From DATKMS01 sp035541735 (GTDB taxonomy: Bacteria; Desulfobacterota; Binatia; HRBIN30), in NCBI GenBank assembly GCA_035541735.1, contig DATKMS010000023.1, positions 16,270 through 80,269 of the forward strand: DNA of 64,000 bases, written 5' to 3'. Numbering within the stretch: position 1 is the first letter of the stretch; every line of letters starts with the position of its first letter. Below are positions 51,441 to 64,000 of this stretch, piece after piece. The translations under genes and the position numbers were made by a program. The notes beneath the pieces are model-generated. The model did not search any database, was not told the origin of the DNA, and saw nothing but the letters and a program-made list of their open reading frames with translations.

Positions 51441-54002
51441 CTACTGGCGGAGAAATGCCGGGTCGACAGCAAGATCGTACGTGCCCTGATCGGCGGGGGT
51501 GACACCGGTGACGCGCAGCACCGCCGCCACGTTCGTGCCAAAAGAGAGCATTCGGCTCGGATCCTCGCTGAACGTACCTGAGATAGACGTCGCACCGCTG
51601 CGATCCGACAACAACGCTGCGAACGGAAAGTCCGCGCTGATTTCCCCGGTGATTGAGAAGTTGAAGAACGCCAAGTCTGCCGGCATCCGCAGCAATAACC
51701 ACGCGGCGGGGTTACCCTCGGGGTCCGCGCAGCTGCCGCCGCTGAGCACGCCCTGCTTCGCTTGTCCGAAGCCAAGGGTGTCGACGGGACACCGACTGAA
51801 ACCGGCCGTATAATCCCCGCGCGTCGACGTATCGGCGCCGGCGATGATGAAGCCGTGCACACGACCGTCGGACACCGGAACGTCGAGCGGCGCCGTGCTG
51901 CAACCGACGTCCGGCACCTGCAAGCCGTTACCGAGCAACGCCAGGACGCACCCGTTGCTGGGCGGCGACACGGTGACCACCGCCGGCAACGTGCCCGCCG
52001 CAAAGGTGTACACGTCCCCCCTCCGTCCGAAGCCGAGGTCGCAGTCCGCGTCCTGCCAAGTTCCACTGACCTGTCCGGGCACGGCCGCCGTCGTGGAACA
52101 CGAGCGCGCCCGCACTGTGAACGCCAGGGGCGGCACGGCGCCGACGTCCACGACGGGCCCGAGCGGTGACGCCGACACCTCAACAAAGTACGTCCCATCC
52201 ATCGGCAAGACACGGCTGGCGCGTGCGTCCGTTGTCGACTGCTGAAATGGATCGTCGTCGTTCTCCACCACACTGCCGTCGGGCGCGAAGACACGCAGGA
52301 ACGAATCGACATTCGATGAGGTCATGGTCGTCATCACGAACTGTCCGGCCTGCCCAGTGAACGCATAGCTGCGATAGGGAATATCGCCTGTGCCCAGGCA
52401 ATCGAGCGTGCTGTACGTTCCCGACACCTGGCGCCCCGTCAACGGGTTGAGTGCACCACTGACCGGACACTTCTGAACCGACAGCGTATAGTTCACCGGT
52501 GGGTCGTCCACCTGCAAGGCGTTGTTGTTTGCGACGACGATTGTATACGTTCCCGCCACCGGCAGCGTCGCTGCCAACTGGGCTGCACTGCCGGTGTCGT
52601 CGTCGGCAATCAGTTGGTTGCTGGGGGCCGGCCCAAGGACGTACACATGCGGATCATCATCCGACGTCAACTGCGCACTGATGACATCGCCGGCATTCGC
52701 GGTGAAGGTGTACAACGCGGCCGGGCTGCTCGGATCGGGGACGTCGTCACCGGTGACCGGGTTGGGCAGCGGTGCCGCGCACGGCGTGTGTGTCGTGTTC
52801 CCATCCAGGGTGCCGGTGCAGCCTGCGGTCGATCCGGTACAGGTGAGCGGGTAATTGGCGGGAATACCGGTCAACGCCTTCGGAGTGCACGTCGGACTCG
52901 CCACCGTCATTGAGTATCTGCCCGTGCCACCACCACCGCCCGCAAGCAGGGTGTACGTCCCGGTCTGCAAGGCCAAGAAGCGGATCTGCGCGCAGAACAG
53001 CGTGCCGGTTGGAGCGGTGCAATCGAGGTTGCTGTCCTGGCTTACCAACTCGAAGCCGTTGGGGCCAAGCAGCGCCATCACCGGGAAGATGTCGTCATTG
53101 ACCGACAGCTGCTGCATGGTGATCGACACATTTGTCGGCACACTGGTGATCGTGAAGGTGTACACGTCCGTTGGCTCGCCCTGCGTCCCAACTGTGGGCG
53201 ACCCGGGTTCCGGACACTCTGTTCCGTCCAGGATGAATGGGCGGGAGGAGCCGAGCGCCAGCGCCATGGGCGTCGGACACGGACGCGACGTCACTGTCAG
53301 CGTGTAGTCGCCCAACTGCACCGTAGTCGACGGGTTGGACGATACCTGAATGAAATATGGGTTCCCCGAGGTTACCGTGAACTCTATCGGCGAGTCGCCC
53401 TCGATGATCTGAAACTGCCCGCCGGCATCGATGACCTGGAGGTAGCCAACGAGCGGCGCCACCGTCGACAGTTGGACTTTGACGGCGGTGCCGGGTTGTG
53501 CCGTGATGCTGTACATGTCCGCGGGGCGTATCTGCTGCGAAAACGTCCGCAGGCAGTCGGTGGGCGCGAGGCTGCCGTTGGTCGATCCGAAGCCGATCTG
53601 CTGGATCACGCAGGTCGGCGTTGGGATCGGCGTCGGGGTTCGCGTGCTGGTCGGTGTTGCCGTCACGACCGACGTGGGTGGGGGCGTCGGGGTTGCGGTC
53701 GCTGTCGGCGGCGGCGTCGGACATGGCTGGCCATCCAGAGCGAGGATGGCGGCGATGTCCGCACCGCTGAGCGTGCCGTCGTTGTTGACATCCGCCCGCA
53801 GCAGGGTGTCGACGTCCAACGTCAGCGGGTCGACGAAGAGAACCGCCAACAACGCATCTGCGTCCGCGGTGGACACCACACCATCATGGTTGAGATCCCC
53901 CGGGCAAAAATCTTGCGCATGACTGCGCGGCGCGGTGCAGGCGAAGGCAAGCGCCACTAACAACGCCGCCAAGGGCCGCTCGAAGGTTCCGGGGAATCGC
54001 AC
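51441..54002 (-). CDS. Secreted dockerin protein with repeated PPC-type domains
   Basis: An 853-residue exported protein. Signal peptide LAALLVALAFACTAPRSHA; dockerin-type pair GDLNHDGVVSTADADALLAV and ADVNNDGTLSGADIAAIL (about 34-90); a short Thr/Pro linker (about 95-128); then about five or six beta-sandwich repeats of the bacterial pre-peptidase C-terminal (PPC) kind: YSITAQPGTAVKVQLS, YTFTITSVPTNVSITMQ, YTFTANAGDVISAQLTSDDDPHVYV, YAFTGQAGQFVMTTMTSSNVDSFLRVF, YTFAAGTLPAVVTV. Each ends in a G-x-Y-x-L/V strand. PPC repeats usually flank catalytic domains; here no catalytic domain is present, so it may be purely structural or binding. No cohesin partner seen. Confidence 0.85.
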   Translation of the reverse strand: MRFPGTFERPLAALLVALAFACTAPRSHAQDFCPGDLNHDGVVSTADADALLAVLFVDPLTLDVDTLLRADVNNDGTLSGADIAAILALDGQPCPTPPPTATATPTPPPTSVVTATPTSTRTPTPIPTPTCVIQQIGFGSTNGSLAPTDCLRTFSQQIRPADMYSITAQPGTAVKVQLSTVAPLVGYLQVIDAGGQFQIIEGDSPIEFTVTSGNPYFIQVSSNPSTTVQLGDYTLTVTSRPCPTPMALALGSSRPFILDGTECPEPGSPTVGTQGEPTDVYTFTITSVPTNVSITMQQLSVNDDIFPVMALLGPNGFELVSQDSNLDCTAPTGTLFCAQIRFLALQTGTYTLLAGGGGGTGRYSMTVASPTCTPKALTGIPANYPLTCTGSTAGCTGTLDGNTTHTPCAAPLPNPVTGDDVPDPSSPAALYTFTANAGDVISAQLTSDDDPHVYVLGPAPSNQLIADDDTGSAAQLAATLPVAGTYTIVVANNNALQVDDPPVNYTLSVQKCPVSGALNPLTGRQVSGTYSTLDCLGTGDIPYRSYAFTGQAGQFVMTTMTSSNVDSFLRVFAPDGSVVENDDDPFQQSTTDARASRVLPMDGTYFVEVSASPLGPVVDVGAVPPLAFTVRARSCSTTAAVPGQVSGTWQDADCDLGFGRRGDVYTFAAGTLPAVVTVSPPSNGCVLALLGNGLQVPDVGCSTAPLDVPVSDGRVHGFIIAGADTSTRGDYTAGFSRCPVDTLGFGQAKQGVLSGGSCADPEGNPAAWLLLRMPADLAFFNFSITGEISADFPFAALLSDRSGATSISGTFSEDPSRMLSFGTNVAAVLRVTGVTPADQGTYDLAVDPAFLRQ

Positions 54003-54140
54003 GAAGGCTTCCAGTAACAGAGACCTCTAGTTCATGCGAGGGAGCACCGAAAGTCAAGACAGTTCGCGGCCCAACACCGCCGGCCAATTTGCTGCGCTAC
54101 CCAGGTTTGCCACCCACAGCGGACTCATTATAGTAGCCGC

Positions 54141-56168
54141 GTGCCTCGCAAAGAGTCCTCGGCAACCGATGCGGCGCGTGAGATCTCCGAACTGCGCGCG
54201 GCGATCGATCTGCACAACTATCGCTACTACGTCCTCGACGCGCCAACGATTTCGGATGCCGAGTACGACCGGCTCTTCCGCCGACTGGCCGAGCTGGAAG
54301 GTGCCCACCCCGAGCTGTTCGATGCCAACTCGCCGACACAACGCGTCGGCGCGCCGCCCGCCGAGAAGTTCGAGACCGTGCGCCATACCCTGCCGATGTT
54401 GTCGCTCAACAATGCGATGGGTGAGGATGAGTTTCGCGAGTTCGACGAACGCACGCGCCGCTTTCTGAAGACGGACAAGCCGGTGGAGTATGTGGCCGAG
54501 CCCAAGCTCGACGGGCTGGCGATCGAGCTGGTCTACACGCACGGCGAGCTGAGCGTGGCATCGACCCGTGGGGACGGCGTCAATGGTGAGAACGTCAGCG
54601 CCAACGTGAAGACCATCCGCAGTGTGCCCTTGCGCCTGCGGCGCGAACGCGGCGTAGCAGCCATCCCCGAACGCCTCGAAGTGCGCGGCGAGGTCATCTT
54701 CCCCGCCACCGCGTTTCGCAAACTGAACGAGGAACGGGCCACACGCGGTGAGCCGCTATTCGCCAACCCGCGCAACGCCGCCGCCGGCTCGCTGCGCCAA
54801 CTCGACTCGCGCATCACCGCGACGCGGCCGCTCGACATGTTCTGCTACGCTCCCGGCCAGATCGTCGGCGCGGAGTTCGACAGCCATTGGCACTTCCTTG
54901 AAACCATCCGGGCGTGGGGACTGAAGACCAATCCGCGCAACCGGCGCTGCCATGGCGCGGATGCGGTCATCGCCTATCATCGCGAGACGGCCGAGGCACG
55001 GACCACCCTGCCCTACGAAGTCGACGGCGTCGTCGCCAAGGTGAACAGCTTCGCGCTGCAGCGCCAGCTCGGCGAGGTGTCGCGCTCGCCGCGTTGGGCG
55101 ATCGCCTACAAATTCGCCGCGCAGCAAGCGACGACGAAGGTGAAGGCGATTGCGCCATCGGTTGGCCGCACCGGCACCATCACCCCGGTCGCCGAGCTCG
55201 AACCGGTGTCCGTCGGTGGCGTCACCGTCTCCAGCGCGTCGCTGCACAACATGGATGAGGTCGAACGCAAGGACGTGCGCATCGGCGACACCGTCGTCAT
55301 CGAGCGCGCCGGCGATGTGATTCCCTACGTGGTCGAGGTCGTCACCACGGAGCGCACCGGCAAGGAGCGCAACTTTCACATGCCGGCCAACTGCCCGGTC
55401 TGCGGCAGCAAGGTCGTGCGCGAAGAGGGCGCCGCCGCCTACCGCTGCATCGGGCTCAACTGTCCGGCCAAGCTGCGCGAGACGGTGCGCCATTTCGCCT
55501 CGAAGCACGCCCTCAACATCGACGGCCTCGGCGAGAAGCTCGTCGCACAGTTGGTCGACAGCGGCTTGGTGAAGACCGTCGCCGATCTCTACGACCTCAC
55601 CAAGGAACAGCTGGTCGATCTCGAACGCATGGCGGACAAGTCGGCGCAGAACATCCTCGACGCCATCGCCGGCAGCAAGCACACCACCCTGGCACGCTTC
55701 ATCAACGGCCTCGGCATTCCGCAAGTCGGCGAGCACATGGCGGAGGTGCTGGCCGAGCACTTTGGCAGCATCGAGGCGCTCGAGCGGGCCACCGAAGACG
55801 AGTTGCTCGGCGTGCGCGACATCGGGCCGGAGACGGCAAGCGAGATCCGCGCTTTCTTTGCCCTCAAGCAAAACCAGGCAGTGATCAAGCGGCTCAGCGC
55901 AGCAGGCGTGCGCCCCACGGTCGAGCGGCGCGCCCGCAGCGGCAAGCTCACCGGCAAGACGTTCGTGCTCACCGGGGCGCTCTCGCGGCCACGCGACGAG
56001 GTCGCGCGCGACATCGAGGCACACGGCGGCCGCGTCACCTCGAGCGTCAGCAAGAACACCGATTACGTGGTCGTCGGCGAAGAAGCCGGCTCGAAGCTCG
56101 ACAAGGCACGGAAGCTCGGCATCACGACGCTCGACGAGCAGGAGCTGAAGCGGTTACTCAATGAGTGA
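54141..56168 (+). CDS. ligA: NAD-dependent DNA ligase
   Basis: A 675-residue replicative ligase, standard length. Domain Ia: HNYRYYVLDAPTISDAEYDRL (NMN binding, YxxxD). Adenylation domain: EPKLDGLAIELVY with the catalytic Lys in K-L-D-G, TRGDGVNGENVSANVKT, and EVRGEVIFP. OB fold, then a four-Cys zinc finger (CPVCGSKVVREEGAAAYRCIGLNCPAK), helix-hairpin-helix region (DGLGEKLVAQLVDSGLV) and BRCT at the end (KTFVLTGALSRPRDEVARDIEAHGG). Start GTG 54141. Seals nicks in replication and repair. The stop overlaps the acylphosphatase start by eight bases. Confidence 0.97.
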   Translation: MPRKESSATDAAREISELRAAIDLHNYRYYVLDAPTISDAEYDRLFRRLAELEGAHPELFDANSPTQRVGAPPAEKFETVRHTLPMLSLNNAMGEDEFREFDERTRRFLKTDKPVEYVAEPKLDGLAIELVYTHGELSVASTRGDGVNGENVSANVKTIRSVPLRLRRERGVAAIPERLEVRGEVIFPATAFRKLNEERATRGEPLFANPRNAAAGSLRQLDSRITATRPLDMFCYAPGQIVGAEFDSHWHFLETIRAWGLKTNPRNRRCHGADAVIAYHRETAEARTTLPYEVDGVVAKVNSFALQRQLGEVSRSPRWAIAYKFAAQQATTKVKAIAPSVGRTGTITPVAELEPVSVGGVTVSSASLHNMDEVERKDVRIGDTVVIERAGDVIPYVVEVVTTERTGKERNFHMPANCPVCGSKVVREEGAAAYRCIGLNCPAKLRETVRHFASKHALNIDGLGEKLVAQLVDSGLVKTVADLYDLTKEQLVDLERMADKSAQNILDAIAGSKHTTLARFINGLGIPQVGEHMAEVLAEHFGSIEALERATEDELLGVRDIGPETASEIRAFFALKQNQAVIKRLSAAGVRPTVERRARSGKLTGKTFVLTGALSRPRDEVARDIEAHGGRVTSSVSKNTDYVVVGEEAGSKLDKARKLGITTLDEQELKRLLNE

Positions 56169-56454
56169 GGCCACCCATCAACCAGCCCGTGTGTGGCTGC
56201 GCATCAGCGGCCGCGTGCAGGGCGTTGGATTCCGGTACTCGGCAATCGATGAAGCCCGTCGCCTGGGCGTGACGGGGTGGGTCCGCAACACCCATGACGG
56301 AGCAGTCGAACTCCTGGCCGAAGGGGGAAGAGAGCAATTGCAACGCCTGGCCACCTGGTGCCACGCTGGACCGCGCGGAGCACTGGTCACCGATGTCGAA
56401 GCGCGTTGGCTCGAATACCGTGGCGAGTTCGACGCCTTCCGCATCCAGCGCTAA
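56161..56454 (+). CDS. acyP: Acylphosphatase
   Basis: A 97-residue enzyme hydrolysing the carboxyl-phosphate bond of acyl phosphates. ISGRVQGVGFRYSAIDEARRLGVTGWVRNTHDG contains the substrate-binding loop G-x-V-Q-G-V-G-F-R (catalytic Arg) and the catalytic Asn in VRNT. The end is FRIQR. Its ATG lies within the last codons of ligA, so translation is coupled. Confidence 0.95.
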   Translation: MSEATHQPARVWLRISGRVQGVGFRYSAIDEARRLGVTGWVRNTHDGAVELLAEGGREQLQRLATWCHAGPRGALVTDVEARWLEYRGEFDAFRIQR

Positions 56455-56494
56455 CACAATCGCCCACGAACACGAACACGAAAAAGGAGCGCGC

Positions 56495-57448
56495 ATGATC
56501 CAAACAGTTCTCGGCCCTTGCAAACCCGAAGACCTCGGTGTGACACTCATGCACGAACACCTGCTCATCGGCTGGCCCGGGTGGGACACCGATGCCGCAG
56601 CGCCGCCATTCCAGCGCCGCGAAGTTCTGAAGATGTGCGTCGACCGCATGCACGAGCTGAAGGACCTCGGCTTGCGCACCTTCCTCGACCCCTGCCCCAT
56701 CGACCTGGCACGCGACGCCGAGTTCATGGCGGAGGTGGCGCAGGCCACCGGCGTGCACATCATCTGCGCCACTGGCCTCTACAAGGAGGACCAGGGCGCG
56801 GCGCCGTACTTCAAGTTCCGCGGCCAATTCACCGACGCGGTCAGCGAGATGGCGGAGACCTTCAGCAAGGAGCTCACCGAAGGCATTGGCAGCAGCGGCA
56901 TCAAGGCGGGCATTTTGAAGGTGGCCACGCAGGCGCATCGCATCTCGCCTTACGAGGAATCGGTGCTGCGCGCCGCCGCGCGGGCCGCGAAGGCGACGGG
57001 TACGCGCATCACCACCCATACCGACGAGGGCACCATGGGACGCGAGCAACTCGACATCTTCGCCTCCGAGGGCGTCGACCTGAAGCGTGTCATTGTCGGC
57101 CACTCCTGCGGCAGCGCCGACCTGCGCTATCACGTCGACATGCTCGACCGCGGCTGCCTCCTGGGCTTCGACCGTTTCGGGCTCGACATCCTGCAACCCG
57201 ATCGCCTGCGCAAAGCCGCGCTCATCGGCCTGCTCGGCATCGGCTTCGAGAAGCAGATCGTCCTCTCACACGACTCCGTGTGGTGCTGGCGTGGCCGCCC
57301 GCTGCCCATTCCGACCTCCACGGTCCCAAACTGGAACCCGACGTATGTCTTCAAGAACATCATCCCGGCGTTGCGTGAAGCCGGGGTGCCACAGGCAAAG
57401 ATCGATGCGATGTTGATCGACAACCCGCGGCGGTTCTTCAGCACCTGA
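56495..57448 (+). CDS. Phosphotriesterase-family (amidohydrolase-fold) hydrolase
   Basis: A 317-residue TIM-barrel metal hydrolase. Metal ligands in order: LMHEHLLIG (H-x-H), the carbamylated-Lys candidate in KAGILKVAT, TTHTDEGT (His), VIVGHSCG (His) and LSHDSVW (Asp). So the binuclear zinc site of the PHP/PTE-type family is complete. The phosphotriesterase-specific residues beyond the metals cannot be judged; most members are lactonases or aryldialkylphosphatase-like esterases. AAAGGAG precedes ATG 56495. It follows acyP by 40 bases; the gap carries a CACGAA tandem. Confidence 0.93.
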   Translation: MIQTVLGPCKPEDLGVTLMHEHLLIGWPGWDTDAAAPPFQRREVLKMCVDRMHELKDLGLRTFLDPCPIDLARDAEFMAEVAQATGVHIICATGLYKEDQGAAPYFKFRGQFTDAVSEMAETFSKELTEGIGSSGIKAGILKVATQAHRISPYEESVLRAAARAAKATGTRITTHTDEGTMGREQLDIFASEGVDLKRVIVGHSCGSADLRYHVDMLDRGCLLGFDRFGLDILQPDRLRKAALIGLLGIGFEKQIVLSHDSVWCWRGRPLPIPTSTVPNWNPTYVFKNIIPALREAGVPQAKIDAMLIDNPRRFFST

Positions 57449-57546
57449 CCGGACCGCTTCCAACATCATTGACGAAATAACCTCTCATGACGTAGGCTCC
57501 CAGTCTGGCAGGTGCGGAGTCGGGGCCCGCATCGGCAAGGGGGTTC

Positions 57547-62865
<5,319 letters not shown>

Positions 62866-62986
62866 TTGAGCCCCCCGCGAGCTGCTATCAGGCCTCTACA
62901 CAGTAGGCATTCGTCGATCTGAGGCTGCTGGCCGTTCCCAACAGTCGCGTCTGCTAGCCGCATTCCAATCGGAGTGTGGCGGATCG

Positions 62987-64000
62987 CTAGCGCGGCCCGC
63001 GCTTGCGCAGCTTGCGGTGCAACATCGAGCGCGAGAGGCCCAGCGCGGCAGCGGCACGCGAGACGTTGCCGCCGTGCTCTGCGAGCACCTGGGCAACATG
63101 CCGCGCCTCCCAGTCGGCACGGGCACCGCGCAGGTCGACGCGCGACCGTTCCTCCTCCGCGGCGCTGGCGCGCCCCGCCGCGGGGCCGCGCACCTTGGGG
63201 GAGAGATGCTGCGGACGGATCGGTTCTCCGGCGTGTACGAGAGCGATGGCTCGCGCCAGCTCGTTCTCGAGCTCGCGTACGTTCCCCGGCCAGCGGTAGC
63301 GCAGCAGCAGCCCGAAGGCTTCGGGTGTCAGGACTGGCGCTGCCTTCGCCTGCCTTTGGGCTGCAACCGCCAGACAGTGCGCGGCCAGCGTGGGAATGTC
63401 CTCGCGGCGTTCCCGCAGGGGCAGGAGCGGAATCGGGAATGCCGCCAACCGGTAGTAGAGGTCCTCCCGGAAGCGTCCTTCGGCCACCTCCGCGGCCAGG
63501 TCGCGATTGGTCGCCGAGATGACGCGCACGTCAATCCGCCGCACGGTTGTGTCACCAACGCGGCGCAGCTCGCCGTCGTGCAGCACCCGCAGGAGCTTCG
63601 CTTGCATCGGTGCTGGCATCTCGCCGATCTCGTCGAGGAAGAGCGTGCCGCCGGCGGCCGCCTCGACCAGCCCCGTACGGTCGTCGCTCGCGCCGGTGAA
63701 GGCACCCCTGCGATGACCGAACAGCTCGCTCTCGAGCAGATCGTCGGGAATGGCAGCGCAGTTGACCGGCACGAACGGCCCGCTTGCCCGCGGGCTGATC
63801 CGGTGGATCGCACGCGCGAGGAGCTCCTTGCCCGTGCCGGTCTCGCCCTCGAGAAGAACCGCCAGAGCGGTAGCCGCAGCGCTCTCAGCCAAAGCGAGCA
63901 TCTCGTCGATGGCAGCGGTGGTCCCCAGGATCTCGGGGAACTGATCGCGTTGCATGGGCGCAGGGCGGCGGGCAAGAACCTCGGCGCGCAGCCGTTCCTC
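62987..64000 (-). CDS. Sigma-54-dependent activator, AAA+ and Fis HTH (5' end off window)
   Basis: The C-terminal part (338 residues visible) of a sigma-54 activator. GETGTGKELLARAIH (Walker A), HRRGAFTGASDD (sigma-54 contact), GTLFLDEIGEMPAPM (Walker B), SATNRDLA (sensor I), RYRWPGNVRELENELARA (sensor II) and a C-terminal Fis HTH GNVSRAAAALGLSRSMLHRKL. The frame stays open to the edge with EERLRAEVLARR, matching the region just before the AAA+ domain of the 1772-residue protein, so the gene continues to the right. It ends 121 bases from its paralogue, tail to tail. Confidence 0.93.
   Translation of the reverse strand, partial: EERLRAEVLARRPAPMQRDQFPEILGTTAAIDEMLALAESAAATALAVLLEGETGTGKELLARAIHRISPRASGPFVPVNCAAIPDDLLESELFGHRRGAFTGASDDRTGLVEAAAGGTLFLDEIGEMPAPMQAKLLRVLHDGELRRVGDTTVRRIDVRVISATNRDLAAEVAEGRFREDLYYRLAAFPIPLLPLRERREDIPTLAAHCLAVAAQRQAKAAPVLTPEAFGLLLRYRWPGNVRELENELARAIALVHAGEPIRPQHLSPKVRGPAAGRASAAEEERSRVDLRGARADWEARHVAQVLAEHGGNVSRAAAALGLSRSMLHRKLRKRGPR

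Overview
The window is GC-rich, gene-dense bacterial chromosome with Gram-negative envelope features: a TonB-dependent receptor, outer-membrane barrels, lipoproteins, periplasmic c-type cytochromes and a sigma-54 activator. It combines dockerin domains and very long Thr/Pro linkers (TPTxTPT) with acyl/aldehyde catabolism genes (three aldehyde dehydrogenases, a double family III CoA-transferase, a phosphotriesterase-like hydrolase, two MDR dehydrogenases). This is most like an uncultured deltaproteobacterial or Binatota-type lineage. The assignment is inference; no rRNA, tRNA, CRISPR array, transposase or phage gene was seen.

Layout. 1-4.3 kb: a receiver-PAS-histidine kinase (cut by the left edge) overlapping a response regulator, a small membrane protein, a DUF1232-like gene broken by a frameshift, an XRE regulator and a second response regulator. 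4.4-13.9 kb (minus): four secreted Cys-containing paralogues in alternating A-B-A-B order, then two dockerin/TP-linker proteins. 14-16 kb (minus): DsbA-like, PPOX-like and alpha/beta hydrolase genes. 16-22.6 kb (minus): a dockerin/OB-fold-like protein, a TonB receptor, and an ECF transporter set (S, T, fused A-A) with a TiaS-like protein. 22.7-28.4 kb (minus): three aldehyde dehydrogenases and a PadR-PBP regulator. A near-identical 21-bp palindrome lies in front of both the regulator and the TiaS-ECF-TonB operon, suggesting one regulon.

28.6-32.6 kb (minus): a cyclase-ATPase-TPR protein and a cupin. 32.7-37.4 kb (plus): an ECF sigma factor, a zinc-finger anti-sigma factor with a C-terminal CXXCH, a di-haem peroxidase, a Tat metallophosphoesterase, a monohaem cytochrome and a Spy-like protein, apparently a periplasmic redox-stress module with a SigR-like promoter. 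37.4-44.1 kb: CoA-transferase fusion, universal stress protein, holA, two MDR dehydrogenases. 44.2-54.0 kb (minus): two alanine-zipper lipoproteins, FecR-domain and TPR/barrel proteins, a 1308-residue mosaic lipoprotein and a dockerin/PPC protein. 54.1-57.4 kb (plus): ligA, acylphosphatase, phosphotriesterase-like hydrolase. 57.5 kb to end: a 1772-residue kinase-NTPase-TPR-GAF-sigma-54-activator-Fis fusion, facing a second sigma-54 activator cut by the right edge.

The most unusual content is (i) the TiaS-ECF-TonB transport operon with its shared operator, (ii) the sigma/anti-sigma module whose anti-sigma factor carries a haem-c motif, (iii) the duplicated secreted pair with Cys-rich cassettes at differing positions, and (iv) interdomain linkers that look like translated intergenic repeats.
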